Notes under the pieces: generated by a model
Database searches by the model: none
What the model was told of the DNA's origin: nothing
What the model saw: the letters and a program-made list of their open reading frames with translations, nothing else
Made by a program: the position numbers and the translations under genes
Assembly: GCA_963834725.1 (NCBI GenBank)
Contig: CAWICN010000001.1
Coordinates: 5,146,001 to 5,210,000, forward strand
Source of the DNA: PALSA-693 sp963834725
GTDB lineage: Bacteria > Actinomycetota > Acidimicrobiia > Acidimicrobiales > Palsa-688
Direction: 5' to 3'
DNA length: 64,000 bases
In this document: piece by piece, positions 25,951 through 35,505 of the stretch
Numbering within the stretch: position 1 is the stretch's first letter
How the letters are laid out: each line of letters opens with the position of its first letter

Positions 25951-26970
25951 ATGAGCCTGCTGGTCGCCACGCCCGAGGCGGATCACCACGACGCGGGCGC
26001 CCGCCATCCCGAGCGCTCCGCCCGACTGGTCACGGCCGTAGCGGCCCTCGGCGACATCCCCGATCACGACGCCGTCGTGCGCCTGCCCCCCCGGGTGGCG
26101 TCGCGAGCCGAGCTGTCCCTGGTACATGACCCCGGGTATCTGGAGGCGCTGGCCGACCTGTGCGCGGCCGGGGGCGGAGCACTGGATCCCGATACGTCGG
26201 TGAGCCCGGGTTCGTGGGAGACCGCCCTGATGACCGCCGGCGCCGGCCTGGCGGCGGTGGATGCGCTCCGTGCCAACGACGGGGACGCGGCCGTCGTTCT
26301 TGGTCGACCTCCGGGGCATCACGCCACCCGGGACGTCGGAATGGGATTCTGCCTGGTCAACAACATCGCGGTGGCGGCCGCCGCCCTCGCCACGGTGGGC
26401 GAGCGAGTGGCGATCATCGACTGGGATGTGCATCACGGGAACGGCACCCAGGAGATCTTCTGGTCCGACCCCTCCGTGCTGTACGTGTCCATCCACCAGT
26501 GGCCCCTGTATCCGGGAACGGGACGTCCCAACGAGCGCGGCGACGGCCAGGCACGGGGCACGACCATCAATCTCCCGTTGCCTCCGGGCGCCACCGGTGA
26601 TGTGTACTTGGCCCTGTTCGACGAGGTCGTCATTCCGAGTGTCGAGCGATTTCGGCCCACGTGGGTCCTCGTCTCGGCCGGTTTCGATGCCCACCGCGAT
26701 GACCCGCTGGCCGACATGCGGTTGACGGCCGGCGATTATGCCGATCTGACGGCACGGGTGGCGAGCCTGGCCGGGCGGCCAGGCCGGCTGGCCCTCTTTC
26801 TGGAAGGGGGCTACGACTTGCCGGCGTTGCGTGCGTCAGTTGCGGCGTGCGCGGCCCGGCTGGTGGGCGCGACCTACCGGCCTGAGGCAGCGTCGTCGGG
26901 TGGGACGGGCCTGACGCTGGTGGACGAGTACCGGAAGCAGTGGCTGGACGATCCGGAAGGGCCGCCGTGA
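25951..26970 (+). CDS. histone deacetylase-like amidohydrolase
   Basis: A 339-aa HDAC/acetoin-utilisation/acetylpolyamine amidohydrolase family enzyme. Evidence: HDAGARHPERSARL, GRPPGHHATRDVGMGFCLVNNIAVAA (His pair and active-site loop), IIDWDVHHGNGTQEIF (zinc Asp and His), and VSAGFDAHRDDPLADMRLT (second zinc Asp). It is Zn2+-dependent and cytosolic. Its stop overlaps the GTG start of the next Usp gene, so they form an operon. Confidence 0.92.
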   Translation: MSLLVATPEADHHDAGARHPERSARLVTAVAALGDIPDHDAVVRLPPRVASRAELSLVHDPGYLEALADLCAAGGGALDPDTSVSPGSWETALMTAGAGLAAVDALRANDGDAAVVLGRPPGHHATRDVGMGFCLVNNIAVAAAALATVGERVAIIDWDVHHGNGTQEIFWSDPSVLYVSIHQWPLYPGTGRPNERGDGQARGTTINLPLPPGATGDVYLALFDEVVIPSVERFRPTWVLVSAGFDAHRDDPLADMRLTAGDYADLTARVASLAGRPGRLALFLEGGYDLPALRASVAACAARLVGATYRPEAASSGGTGLTLVDEYRKQWLDDPEGPP

Positions 26971-27407
26971 GCGCCGCGCCAGCGATCAGCCGCATCGTGA
27001 CCGGTGTCGACGGCTCCGACAACAGCCGGCGGGCGCTGGTGTGGGCCATCCTGCTCGCCGAGCAATTCCAGGCCGAACTGGTGGCCGTCCACGCCGTCGG
27101 TTTGCTCTCGCGACTCGGCGAGGGACCTCCGGTTCCGAGCCACTCCCACCTGGAGGAGCTGCGGCGGGAGTTTGAGGGCGACTGGTGCGCCCCGGTGCAC
27201 GCCAGCACCGCCGCCCACCGGCTCCTGCTTCGCGACGGTCCCCCGGTACCGGTCCTGGTGGGGACGGCCGACGAGGAAGCGGCCGACCTCATCGTGGTTG
27301 GCCGTCGGGGCGTCGGTGGGTTCCCCGAGCTTCTGCTCGGCAGTACCAGTCACCACGTTACGGAGCGCGCCAACCGGCCCGTCCTGGTGATACCGCCCGA
27401 AGCCTGA
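26967..27407 (+). CDS. universal stress protein (UspA family)
   Basis: A 146-aa Usp protein: RIVTGVDGSDNSRRALVWAILLA, and an ATP motif VVGRRGVGGFPELLLGSTSHHV ending RPVLVIP. A GTG at 26967 overlaps the deacetylase TGA (GTGA, 4 bp), which decides the start over an earlier in-frame ATG. Confidence 0.9.
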   Translation: MSAAPAISRIVTGVDGSDNSRRALVWAILLAEQFQAELVAVHAVGLLSRLGEGPPVPSHSHLEELRREFEGDWCAPVHASTAAHRLLLRDGPPVPVLVGTADEEAADLIVVGRRGVGGFPELLLGSTSHHVTERANRPVLVIPPEA

Positions 27408-27455
27408 TGGTGGATCAAAGGGTCTGCCTCGATACGGCCTCAACAGGGCCCCGGA

Positions 27456-28457
27456 TCAGCCGGTCACCAGCACCGCCGCGCCGGTGACCCGGTCGGCGGC
27501 CAGATCCTGAAGGGCCCGGTTGGCCTCATCCAGGGGATAGGCCACGGTATGGATCTGAAGCGGGATCCGGGCCGCCAACGCGAGGAAGTCGTTGCCGTCC
27601 TGGCGGGTGTTGGCGGTCACGCTGCGAAGAGCGCGCTCCTCGAACAGGTGGCGCTCATAGTTGAGAGACGGGATGTCGGTGAGATGGATGCCCGCGATGG
27701 CGAGGATGCCCCCCCGGTCCAGAGCGGCCAGGGCGCCAGGCACGAGGGTGCCGACGGGGGCGAAGAGGATCGCCGAGTCAAGGGGTTCGGGGATGCCATC
27801 GCTCCCGTCGGAAGCGGTGACCGCGCCCAGCTCCAGCGCCAGCTGCTGCGCGGAGGGGGCTCGGGTCACGACGTGGAGCCGGGCGCCGGCCGCGACCGCC
27901 ACCTGGGCCGTCAGGTGAGCCGATGCCCCGAAGCCGAAGATGCCCAGGCGGCCGCCTTCGGGGAGCCGGGCCTGCCGTAGCGCCCGGAAACCGATGATCC
28001 CCGCGCACAGCAGCGGGGCTGCCTGCTCGGCCGTGAAGACGGCCGGGAGCGAGTAGGCGTAGTCCTCGTCTGCGATGGCGTGATCCGCGTAGCCGCCCTC
28101 GCGGTCCCAACCGGTGAATTCCGGGACCGCACAAAGGTTTTCGTCGCCCCGTCGGCAATACCGGCAGCGGCCGCACGTGTGGGCCAGCCAGGGTACGCCG
28201 ACGCGGTCGCCGGCCGCGAAGCGGGTTGCGTCTGGACCTGCCGCTTCGACGACCCCGACGATCTCATGGCCCGGGACGACCAGATGCCGCTTCGGTGGCA
28301 GGTCGCCCTCCGCCAGGTGCAGGTCCGTCCGGCAGACCCCGCAGGCCTCCACCCGAACGCAGATCTGACCTGGCCCTGGCTCGGGCACCGGCCGCTCGAC
28401 CCGGGTGAGACGATGGCTGTCGATGGGCCCCGGCCGATCGACGGCCCAGGCCCTCAT
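27456..28457 (-). CDS. zinc-dependent alcohol dehydrogenase (AdhA-like)
   Basis: A 333-aa MDR dehydrogenase. The catalytic zinc site starts with ACGVCRTDLHLAEGD and GHEIVGVV. The structural zinc site has four Cys in CGRCRYCRRGDENLC. The NAD(P) site is LGIFGFGASAHLTAQVA (GFGASA in place of the commoner GxGxxG). It is of the AdhA type that oxidises primary alcohols or reduces aldehydes; substrate unproven. Confidence 0.92.
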   Translation of the reverse strand: MRAWAVDRPGPIDSHRLTRVERPVPEPGPGQICVRVEACGVCRTDLHLAEGDLPPKRHLVVPGHEIVGVVEAAGPDATRFAAGDRVGVPWLAHTCGRCRYCRRGDENLCAVPEFTGWDREGGYADHAIADEDYAYSLPAVFTAEQAAPLLCAGIIGFRALRQARLPEGGRLGIFGFGASAHLTAQVAVAAGARLHVVTRAPSAQQLALELGAVTASDGSDGIPEPLDSAILFAPVGTLVPGALAALDRGGILAIAGIHLTDIPSLNYERHLFEERALRSVTANTRQDGNDFLALAARIPLQIHTVAYPLDEANRALQDLAADRVTGAAVLVTG

Positions 28458-28722
28458 CGGTGCTCCTCTCCATCAACTCTCGACCTGGCGACGCTCGCCC
28501 TGAACCGCTCGGGATACCCCGCGTCGTCGATCAACCGAACTCCTTCTCTGGCAACAAAACCGCCTTTTCCGGCAACTGCGATCACCTCTCCTGAGCCGGC
28601 TTCCATCAGGCCACGTGGCGTGTCGGGTGAGGCAGAGTCTCGTCCTGCTCGCGCCCTCAGCCCATTCTGGTATCGAAACCGCGTCATGCGTGGTGAAAAT
28701 CACATATCAGCCGCACCCGCCG

Positions 28723-29025
28723 CTGCTCTCGGAGATGGACGGGTTCGACCCGGTCACGGGGATCGCGGTGTTGGCCGCGACCAACCGGCCCGAGATGCTC
28801 GACCCGGCGTTGCTGCGTCCCGGCCGATTCGACCGTCACGTCACCATCCCGCTCCCCAATCTGGTGGAGCCAGCCGCCATCCTGGAAGTTCACAGCCGCG
28901 ACAAGCGACTGGCTCCGGACGTCAACCTTCAGATGCTGGCCCGGGCCACACCTGGCTTCTCGGGCGCCGATCTCGCCAACCTGACCAATGAAGCGGCGAT
29001 CGCGGCGGTGCGGGCCAGCCGCTGA
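28723..29025 (+). pseudogene. FtsH/AAA+ ATPase fragment
   Basis: The reading frame carries only the middle of an FtsH AAA+ domain: LLSEMDGFDPVTGIAVLAATNRPEMLDPALLRPGRFDRHV (Walker B region to second region of homology). It continues with PDVNLQMLARATPGFSGADLANLTNEAAIAAVR and then a stop. The Walker A half, the membrane helices and the HEXXH protease domain are missing. It directly precedes the phosphoketolase gene and is an internal gene fragment. Confidence 0.8.
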
Positions 29026-29155
29026 CTGCTCAGCCGGCGGACCCGCCCGCCTTACCCGCCAGCCCTCATCGGCCTTGTCGGCCTCGTCGCCCTCGCCGGC
29101 CGCACCAGGTTCCACCTGGCGCGTGCCCGAGTCGGCATCTGTGAACATAGGTAGC

Positions 29156-31537
29156 ATGACGATGAGTGAAACGGCGGTGGGACCACTCGCGCCCAACCAG
29201 CTGGACTTGATTGATCGCTACTGGCGGGCCGCCAACTACCTGTCAATCGGCCAGATCTATCTGCTCGACAATCCCCTTCTCCGCGAGCCGTTGGCCCCCG
29301 AGCACATCAAACCGCGACTGCTCGGCCACTGGGGTACGACGCCGGGCCTGAACCTGATCTACGCCCACCTCAACCGGGTGATCGTCGAGCGGGACCTCGA
29401 TGTCATGTACATCTGCGGGCCGGGTCACGGCGGACCGGGCATGGTGGCTAACACGTATCTGGAGGGCACCTACAGCGAGATCTACGCCGATGTATCCCCG
29501 GACGCAGAGGGGATGCGACGGCTCTTCCGCCAATTCTCGTTCCCTGGCGGGATACCGAGCCACGCCGCCCCGGAGACCCCGGGATCCATCCACGAGGGTG
29601 GTGAGCTCGGGTACGCGCTGGTTCACGCATTTGGGGCCGCATTTGACAACCCCGACCTGATCGTGGCAACGGTCATCGGCGACGGTGAAGCCGAGACGGG
29701 TCCGCTGGCGGCCAGCTGGCACTGCAACAAGTTCCTCAATCCGGCCCGGGATGGCGCCGTGCTGCCGATCCTCCATCTCAACGGGTACAAGATCGCCAAT
29801 CCGACGCTGCTGGCCCGCATCCCCGAAACGGAGCTCGCCGACCTGTTGCGGGGCTACGGGTGGGACCCCCATTTCGTGGCGGGGGATGACCCCCGGCCGG
29901 TGCATCAGGAGCTGGCCGCCGGCCTGGACCGGATTCTGGACCGGATCGCCGGGATTCAGGAGGACGCTCGCCGTCACCGTTCTGCCGAGCGGCCGGCCTG
30001 GCCCATGATCGTCCTGCGAACTCCCAAAGGATGGACCGGTCCGAAGGAGGTCGACGGCCTGCGGACGGAAGGCTCATGGCGGTCGCATCAGGTCCCCCTG
30101 GCCGGGACGCGCACCAATCCCGCCCATCTCCGCCAGCTCGAGGAATGGATGCGCAGCTATCGCCCCGACGAGCTTTTCGATGGCGACGGACGGCTTCGCC
30201 CTGAACTGGCGGCCCTGGCACCTGCCGGTCCACGACGCATGGGCGCCAACCCGCACGCCAATGGCGGTTTGCTCCTGCGGGATCTTCGGCTGCCCGATTT
30301 CCGACGCTACGCCGTGGACGTTCCGCACCCGGGGACTGGCGAAGCCGAGGCCACTCGGGTCCTGGGCCGTTTCCTCCGCGACGTGATGGCGGAGAACGCC
30401 GGCGCGGCCAACTTCCGCGTCTTTGGCCCCGACGAGACGGCGTCGAATCGGCTGGACCCCCTCTTCGAGGTGACCGGTCGGACGTGGATGGGTGCCAGCT
30501 ATCCTGACGATGACGAACAACTGAGCCCCGACGGCCGGGTGACCGAGGTCCTTTCGGAGCATCTCTGCCAGGGGATGCTGGAGGGGTATCTGCTGACCGG
30601 CCGGCACGGGTTCTTCTCGTGTTATGAGGCGTTCATCCACATCGTGGATTCGATGTTTAATCAGCACGCGAAATGGCTGAAGGTCACCCGGCACCTGGCC
30701 TGGCGGCGGCCCCTGGCATCGCTCAACATCCTCCTCACCTCGCACGTGTGGCGCCAGGACCATAACGGCTTCTCGCACCAGGATCCTGGCTTTATCGATC
30801 ACGTGGTCAACAAGAAGGCGGACATTATTCGGGTCTACCTCCCACCCGATGCAAACTGCTTGCTATCGGTCGCCGATCACTGCTTGCGCAGCCGTCAATA
30901 CGTGAACGTCATCGTCGCCGGTAAACAGCCGGCGCTTCAGTATCTCGATGTCGATGACGCCATCGTGCACTGCACCCGGGGACTCGGTATCTGGGATTGG
31001 GCGGGCACGGAAAAAGACGGGACACCGGATGTGGTGCTCGCCTGTGCCGGCGACATCCCGACCCTCGAGGTTCTGGCCGCGGCCGACCTGCTGCGTCAGC
31101 ACTGCACCGACCTTAGGGTGCGGGTGGTCAACGTCGTCGACCTGATGACCCTCCAGCCTGCCACCGAGCACCCGCACGGGATCTCCGATGCCGAGTTCGA
31201 TTCGTTGTTCACAGTGGACAGGCCCGTGATCTTCGTCTACCACGGCTATCCCTGGCTCGTCCACCGGCTGACCTACAGCCGCCATAATCACGACAACATG
31301 CACGTACGTGGCTACCTGGAGGAGGGCACCACCACCACCCCATTCGAGATGACGGTGATGAACAATATCGACCGGTACCACCTGGTCATGGATGTGATCG
31401 ACCGGGTGCCGGCCCTCGGGCATTCGGCCGCTCATCTCCGGCAGGAGATGGTCGACCGTCGCATCCGGCACCGCCTCTACACGCGTGAGCACGGCGAGGA
31501 CGCGCCGGAGGTCCGCAACTGGACCTGGCCGTATTGA
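29156..31537 (+). CDS. xfp: phosphoketolase (xylulose-5-P/fructose-6-P)
   Basis: A 793-aa TPP enzyme that splits xylulose-5-P or fructose-6-P to acetyl phosphate. Evidence: NQLDLIDRYWRAANYLSIGQIYL, GHWGTTPGLNLIYAHLNR, YICGPGHGGPGMVANTYLEGTYSEIY, SHAAPETPGSIHEGGELGY, and the TPP motif VIGDGEAETGPLAASWHCNKFLNP. Middle and C-terminal transketolase-like domains include FSHQDPGFIDHVVNKK. Length is normal. The ATG at 29156 (MTMSETAVG) is chosen; upstream sequence is the FtsH fragment region. Acetate kinase follows with a 1-bp gap. Confidence 0.95.
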   Translation: MTMSETAVGPLAPNQLDLIDRYWRAANYLSIGQIYLLDNPLLREPLAPEHIKPRLLGHWGTTPGLNLIYAHLNRVIVERDLDVMYICGPGHGGPGMVANTYLEGTYSEIYADVSPDAEGMRRLFRQFSFPGGIPSHAAPETPGSIHEGGELGYALVHAFGAAFDNPDLIVATVIGDGEAETGPLAASWHCNKFLNPARDGAVLPILHLNGYKIANPTLLARIPETELADLLRGYGWDPHFVAGDDPRPVHQELAAGLDRILDRIAGIQEDARRHRSAERPAWPMIVLRTPKGWTGPKEVDGLRTEGSWRSHQVPLAGTRTNPAHLRQLEEWMRSYRPDELFDGDGRLRPELAALAPAGPRRMGANPHANGGLLLRDLRLPDFRRYAVDVPHPGTGEAEATRVLGRFLRDVMAENAGAANFRVFGPDETASNRLDPLFEVTGRTWMGASYPDDDEQLSPDGRVTEVLSEHLCQGMLEGYLLTGRHGFFSCYEAFIHIVDSMFNQHAKWLKVTRHLAWRRPLASLNILLTSHVWRQDHNGFSHQDPGFIDHVVNKKADIIRVYLPPDANCLLSVADHCLRSRQYVNVIVAGKQPALQYLDVDDAIVHCTRGLGIWDWAGTEKDGTPDVVLACAGDIPTLEVLAAADLLRQHCTDLRVRVVNVVDLMTLQPATEHPHGISDAEFDSLFTVDRPVIFVYHGYPWLVHRLTYSRHNHDNMHVRGYLEEGTTTTPFEMTVMNNIDRYHLVMDVIDRVPALGHSAAHLRQEMVDRRIRHRLYTREHGEDAPEVRNWTWPY

Positions 31538-31538
31538 G

Positions 31539-32642
31539 ATGCACGTGCTGGTGGTCAATGCCGGCTCGCAAACCGTCAAACTCCGGGTCGTCGGTTCGTC
31601 GGACGAGGTGGTGGCCAGCACGGATCTGGGTCCGCCCGATGCCCGGCTGGCCGACCACCTCGGCGACTTCTTGGGCCGGCTCCGCGATCCAGTCGATGTG
31701 AGCGGGCACCGGGTCGTGCACGGCGGCCGTTATTTCACCAGCGCGACGATAATCGACGCGGACATGCGGGGCCGGCTGGACGCACTCAACGACCTCGCCC
31801 CTCTTCACAACCCCGTCGCACTGGCCGCCATCGATGCCACCCGGGCGCTGCTTCGGGACGTGCCCGCCGTGGCCTGTTTCGATACTGCCTTCCATTCCGG
31901 ACTGGAGCCGGCCGCCTACACCTACGCCGTCCCGGATGAGTGGTCGACCCGGTGGGGTCTCCGACGCTTCGGTTTTCACGGGCTGAGCTGCGCGTGGGCC
32001 ACCCGGCGGGCGGCCGAGTTGTTGGGCCGCCCGGCCGCGGCGGGGCGGCTGCTGGTCTGCCATCTCGGTGCCGGGGCGTCCGTCACGGCCATTGACGGAG
32101 CCCGGTCGACCGACACCACCATGGGGTTCACGCCGCTCGAGGGGTTGGTCATGGCCACCCGCTCGGGGGATCTCGATCCGGGAGCGCTGCTCTGGGTACT
32201 GCAACGCGGTGTGAGCATCACCGCCGCCAACGATGCCCTGGAACGCCATTCGGGCTTGCTGGGGCTCTCAGGCGGCCGCAGCCCGGACATGCGTGCGCTC
32301 CTGGCCGCCCGTGAGCGTCAGGACGAATCAGCTCAGCTGGCGATTTCGGTGTACCTGCACCGGCTGGTGGCCAAAATTGCGGCGATGGCAGCCGCTACGC
32401 GGGGCACCGACGCCCTGATCTTCACGGGCGGCGTGGGCGAGAACTCCGCCGTCATCCGATCGGAGACGGCCGCCGCGCTGGCCTGGCTCGGCGTGGCCGT
32501 CGACCAACAGCAGAACGACGCCGTGACCGTCGAGGATTCGGACATCACCGGGCCTGGCGCCACCGTATCCACGCTCGTGATCCATGCCCGGGAGGACCTC
32601 GAGATCGCCGGCGAATGCCGGCGGCTTCTCGAGACTTCTTAG
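31539..32642 (+). CDS. ackA: acetate kinase
   Basis: A 367-aa ASKHA-fold kinase converting acetyl phosphate plus ADP to acetate plus ATP. Evidence: N-terminal VLVVNAGSQTVKLRV (usually GSSSLK; here GSQTVK), GHRVVHGGRYF, FGFHGLSCAWATRRAAEL, VCHLGAGASVTAIDGARSTDTTMGFTPLEGL, TRSGDLDPG and IFTGGVGENSAVIR. The ATG lies 1 bp after the phosphoketolase stop, so the pair is a clear phosphoketolase-acetate ATP-yielding module. Confidence 0.92.
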   Translation: MHVLVVNAGSQTVKLRVVGSSDEVVASTDLGPPDARLADHLGDFLGRLRDPVDVSGHRVVHGGRYFTSATIIDADMRGRLDALNDLAPLHNPVALAAIDATRALLRDVPAVACFDTAFHSGLEPAAYTYAVPDEWSTRWGLRRFGFHGLSCAWATRRAAELLGRPAAAGRLLVCHLGAGASVTAIDGARSTDTTMGFTPLEGLVMATRSGDLDPGALLWVLQRGVSITAANDALERHSGLLGLSGGRSPDMRALLAARERQDESAQLAISVYLHRLVAKIAAMAAATRGTDALIFTGGVGENSAVIRSETAAALAWLGVAVDQQQNDAVTVEDSDITGPGATVSTLVIHAREDLEIAGECRRLLETS

Positions 32643-32655
32643 TACTTAGGCGCTC

Positions 32656-33477
32656 TCAGCGCAGGCCAGCAAAGAGGTCATCTTCAGGCACCGGATGACC
32701 AGTCCGGTCACGAACACGGATGAAGGCCTCCTGCGTCATGAGCTGTTCGAAGACCTGGCGGCCCATGTTGATGAAGAACATATTGTCAAGCTGGCTGACG
32801 TGAGCCGCCAGACTGTCGTACTTGCGGCCGGCGAAGGCGGCGCAGTCGACATAGGTGGTGATCAGTTCGTCCGGTACCCCGAAAGCCGGGTCCTCGTCGA
32901 CGGGACCCGGGAGCTCTACCCCCTGGGCTCGCAGCGTCTCGGCCAAGGTGGCCAAGGCCGATTTCGGCACGGCCGTGTAGTACACCTTGGCCGGAATGCC
33001 AGTGCGGTCGACGGCGGCCATGGTCACCCGATGGGTTTGAATGTGGTCGGGGTGGCCGTAGAGCCCGTGCTCGTCGTAGGTCACGACGACCTGCGGCCGG
33101 TAGCGCTCCACCAGCTCCTCCAGGCGGGTTGCCGCTGAGGCCACCGGAGTGGTCCAGAACGACCCGTCGGCGCCATTTTGTGGCCAACCGTCCATCCCGG
33201 AATCCCGGTAGCCGAGCAGCTCCAGGTCGTTGACGCCGAGCACCGCGCAGCTCGCCAGGAGCTCCTGGTGCCGGCGGGCGACCACCGCGGCCTCATCGTG
33301 GCCGGCCTCGCCTGGCTTGACGCCGTCAGGGCCGTCGCCGCACTCCCCGTTGGTGCAGGTGACAAGCACCGTGCGCACCCCTTCGTCGCTGTAGCGGGCC
33401 AGCACGCCACCCGTCCCGAGCGCCTCGTCGTCGGGATGAGCGTGGACGGCCATCAACGTCAGCGGTTCACCGGGCAC
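32656..33477 (-). CDS. PIG-L family deacetylase, Mca/MshB-like
   Basis: A 273-aa zinc deacetylase. The zinc motif AVHAHPDDEALGTGGVLARY at the N-terminus, TNGECGDGPDGV, DLELLGYRDSGMDG and DEHGLYGHPDHIQTHR (third ligand) match mycothiol conjugate amidase and MshB. Actinobacteria use these for mycothiol synthesis or detoxification, but other PIG-L substrates are possible. It is convergent with ackA, about 14 bp apart. Confidence 0.87.
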   Translation of the reverse strand: MPGEPLTLMAVHAHPDDEALGTGGVLARYSDEGVRTVLVTCTNGECGDGPDGVKPGEAGHDEAAVVARRHQELLASCAVLGVNDLELLGYRDSGMDGWPQNGADGSFWTTPVASAATRLEELVERYRPQVVVTYDEHGLYGHPDHIQTHRVTMAAVDRTGIPAKVYYTAVPKSALATLAETLRAQGVELPGPVDEDPAFGVPDELITTYVDCAAFAGRKYDSLAAHVSQLDNMFFINMGRQVFEQLMTQEAFIRVRDRTGHPVPEDDLFAGLR

Positions 33478-33488
33478 GGCGCCAGCCT

Positions 33489-33520
33489 AAGTGGTCCGAA
33501 TCTCAACTGCGTTGATGATT
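33489..33520 (+). repeat. dispersed palindromic element, copy 2 (partial, diverged)
   Basis: CGAATCTCAACTGCGTTGATG with an AAGTGGTC left arm; one core base differs (TGC for TAC) and the right arm is lost. It lies just upstream of the PIG-L gene start and immediately before an acyl-CoA dehydrogenase fragment. Confidence 0.6.
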
Positions 33521-33564
33521 ATGCCCCGAGCCCGGGCAGGTGCCGGAGCCCCGGTGTCGAAGTG

Positions 33565-33810
33565 CGGCCACTTGGCCAGATGACCGGTGGTGCCGAGTTC
33601 AACGAAGAGTTCCTCACTGACGTTCGCGTTCCCGACAGCCAGCGGTTGAGCGAAGTCGGCCAGGGCTGGAACGGTGCCCTGGTCACCCTAATGAACGAAA
33701 GGGTCTCTATCGGGGGCAGCGTTCAGCCACGCAGTGGCGGCACGATTGGGAGAGCCGTAGAGTTGTGGCGCGACGGGGACTACCGGGATCGGCCCGGCGT
33801 GACAAGTTGA
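33565..33810 (+). pseudogene. acyl-CoA dehydrogenase fragment
   Basis: About 80 codons encode a recognisable piece of the acyl-CoA dehydrogenase middle domain: LGQMTGGAEFNEEFLTDVRVPDSQRL, then SEVGQGWNGALVTLMNERVSIGG. The rest of the roughly 390-aa enzyme, including FAD-binding and catalytic helices, is absent; the frame has no proper start. Confidence 0.75.
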
Positions 33811-34032
33811 TGCAATCCTCCTCTACGGGGAGCAGGTCGACCGGCCGGGCTCACCGTTTTAGCGGAGATTTGAACCAGTGGCCCCATGCGGCCGCCGCCG
33901 CCATCTGTGCTGTATCAAACAGGTGACGGATGGTGCTCAATAAGGGTAGGCCGGCCGAGTGGCCGCCCGGCACTTCGGTGAAAGCGACCTGGTGCAGGAC
34001 GCCTGTCCGATTACACACTAGGAGGAACCCTC
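33811..34032. other. intergenic
   Basis: No convincing gene. It should contain the promoter of the DUF4232 gene; an AGGAGG ribosome site sits at about 34020. Confidence 0.5.
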
Positions 34033-34617
34033 ATGAGGCCGACAGTCTTCACCGTCAAGCGCATTGCCGCGGCCGCGGCGGCCATTGCCGGGCTCGCCGT
34101 CGCCGGGCTAGCCGGCGCGGGACCATCTCTGGCCCAGCAGTCGCTCCCAGCACGCGCCACGTCGTCCAACGCCGCGCCGCCGCCCTGTCAGTCGTCGGGC
34201 ATCGACGACTGGCTCGCCACCAACGGCAGCGGCGCCGCTGGCACGACCTTCTATCACCTGGAGTTCACCAACTTGTCCGGGCAGGCCTGCACGCTACGGG
34301 GCTTTCCCTTCGTGTTCGCGGTGAACCTGTCAGGCCACCAGATCGGCAACTCCGCGATATTCAACCATGCCTTCCCGGCGAACACAGTGACGGTCGGCAA
34401 CGACCAGACCATCCACGCGGTGCTCGGGATCGTCGACACGGGCAACTTCCCCACCGCGGTCTGCAAGCCGGTCAGAGCGGCCGGCCTGGAGGTGTTCGCG
34501 CCGGTCGGGATCAACGAGGTCGCCAGGACCGTGCCGTTCCCGTTCAGTGCCTGCTCGGCGCAAGGCAGTCACGCTCCGAACTTCCTGAGCGTCACGCCGG
34601 TCCAGCCGGGCGCGTAG
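34033..34617 (+). CDS. secreted DUF4232 protein
   Basis: A 194-aa exported protein. The N-terminal signal peptide (basic start, AAAAAAIAGLAVAGLAGAG core, cleavage near SLAQQ) is followed by a DUF4232-like beta-domain: YHLEFTNLSGQACTLRGFPFVFAVNLSG, and later two more Cys (TAVCKPVRA, FSACSAQG). The two Cys pairs probably form disulfides. Function unknown; such proteins are abundant in actinobacterial cell walls. AGGAGG supports the ATG at 34033. Confidence 0.82.
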   Translation: MRPTVFTVKRIAAAAAAIAGLAVAGLAGAGPSLAQQSLPARATSSNAAPPPCQSSGIDDWLATNGSGAAGTTFYHLEFTNLSGQACTLRGFPFVFAVNLSGHQIGNSAIFNHAFPANTVTVGNDQTIHAVLGIVDTGNFPTAVCKPVRAAGLEVFAPVGINEVARTVPFPFSACSAQGSHAPNFLSVTPVQPGA

Positions 34618-35505
34618 CAGGGCTCGCAATGGCCGCAACGACGCCATCTGGGGCGACTACGGCGGGCCAGGAGACTGACAAGGAGGATTGATGGTGACCT
34701 CGAATGATGGAAGAGTCAATCTTTCCGGCGCTTTCGTGTACCAGCGACCCGGGCCTGCCGAGGGTCCCCGCGGCGTCGCTGAGCTCCAGCCAGCGGCCTT
34801 TACCTAGGGATGACACTGCTGAGAGATGATGGGACGCCGGCTTACCCTGACGATTCCAACCTGGATATTTCGGCCCAGGTCATGCTGAGCCGGCCCCAGC
34901 GTGCCGATAGCTTCCCCGGCTATCAGCTGGAACTGAGCGAGGACTTCATCAAATGGCGGGTACCTGGGATTTACTGCCACGGTCCCCCCGATTACGACCA
35001 GCCGCCACCCGACAGGATACCCCTGGGGATACTGATCTGGTGTGGCGAACTTCCCGTGGGCATACTCACAGCTGCGCCCTACCCTTTGGCCGACACCGGA
35101 TCGCCCCCCTGCAACCTCCGCTTTTTGAGCCCTAGCCGCAGCCGCTGGAGACACTGACCCAACACCCGCGTGTCCTCGTTTCCAGCTCCCGGGCCGGGGG
35201 GAAGGCCGCCACCCATGCTGCGACGCCATCGATGAGCACGCAGCGCTCACCGCCAAGGTCGGTGAGCACGTCCTGGTCGTGGCGGGCGAACGGCGCTTGA
35301 TGCTCCAGTCCAAAGGCATCGGCGCTCGGTCGTCCGCCACATTGGGAACCTAAACGCCGCGGAAGCACGGAGAGAACCGATTTTCTCGTCATCCGTGCTG
35401 AATGAGGGCTGAGGCGCTCTCGGCCGGCCCGCCAACAGGAATGGTCGCTCGTCAACGGCTGCGCTTTCAGGCTAAGGATTCGTCGCCGGCCCGCTGCGCA
35501 TGATC
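34618..35505. other. 888-bp stretch without a confident gene
   Basis: The only forward candidate is 34810-35157 (115 codons, MTLLRDDGTPAYPDDSNLD...), which has a plausible hydrophilic N-terminus but degenerates into Arg/Pro/Ser and has no clear ribosome site. A reverse frame around 35170-35330 reads GLEHQAPFARHDQDVLTDLGGERCVL and could be a decayed protein piece. Neither is recognised. Given the surrounding gene fragments, this is probably eroded sequence. Confidence 0.4.

Noticed and set aside
32640..32650. Sixth copy of the dispersed element (TTAGTACTT after ackA)
   Set aside because: Only the outer arm of about 9 bp matches; the core TCAACTACGTTGA is absent.
34810..35157. 115-codon hypothetical gene
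   Set aside because: No recognised homology, weak start context and a degenerate C-terminus; recorded only within the gap description.
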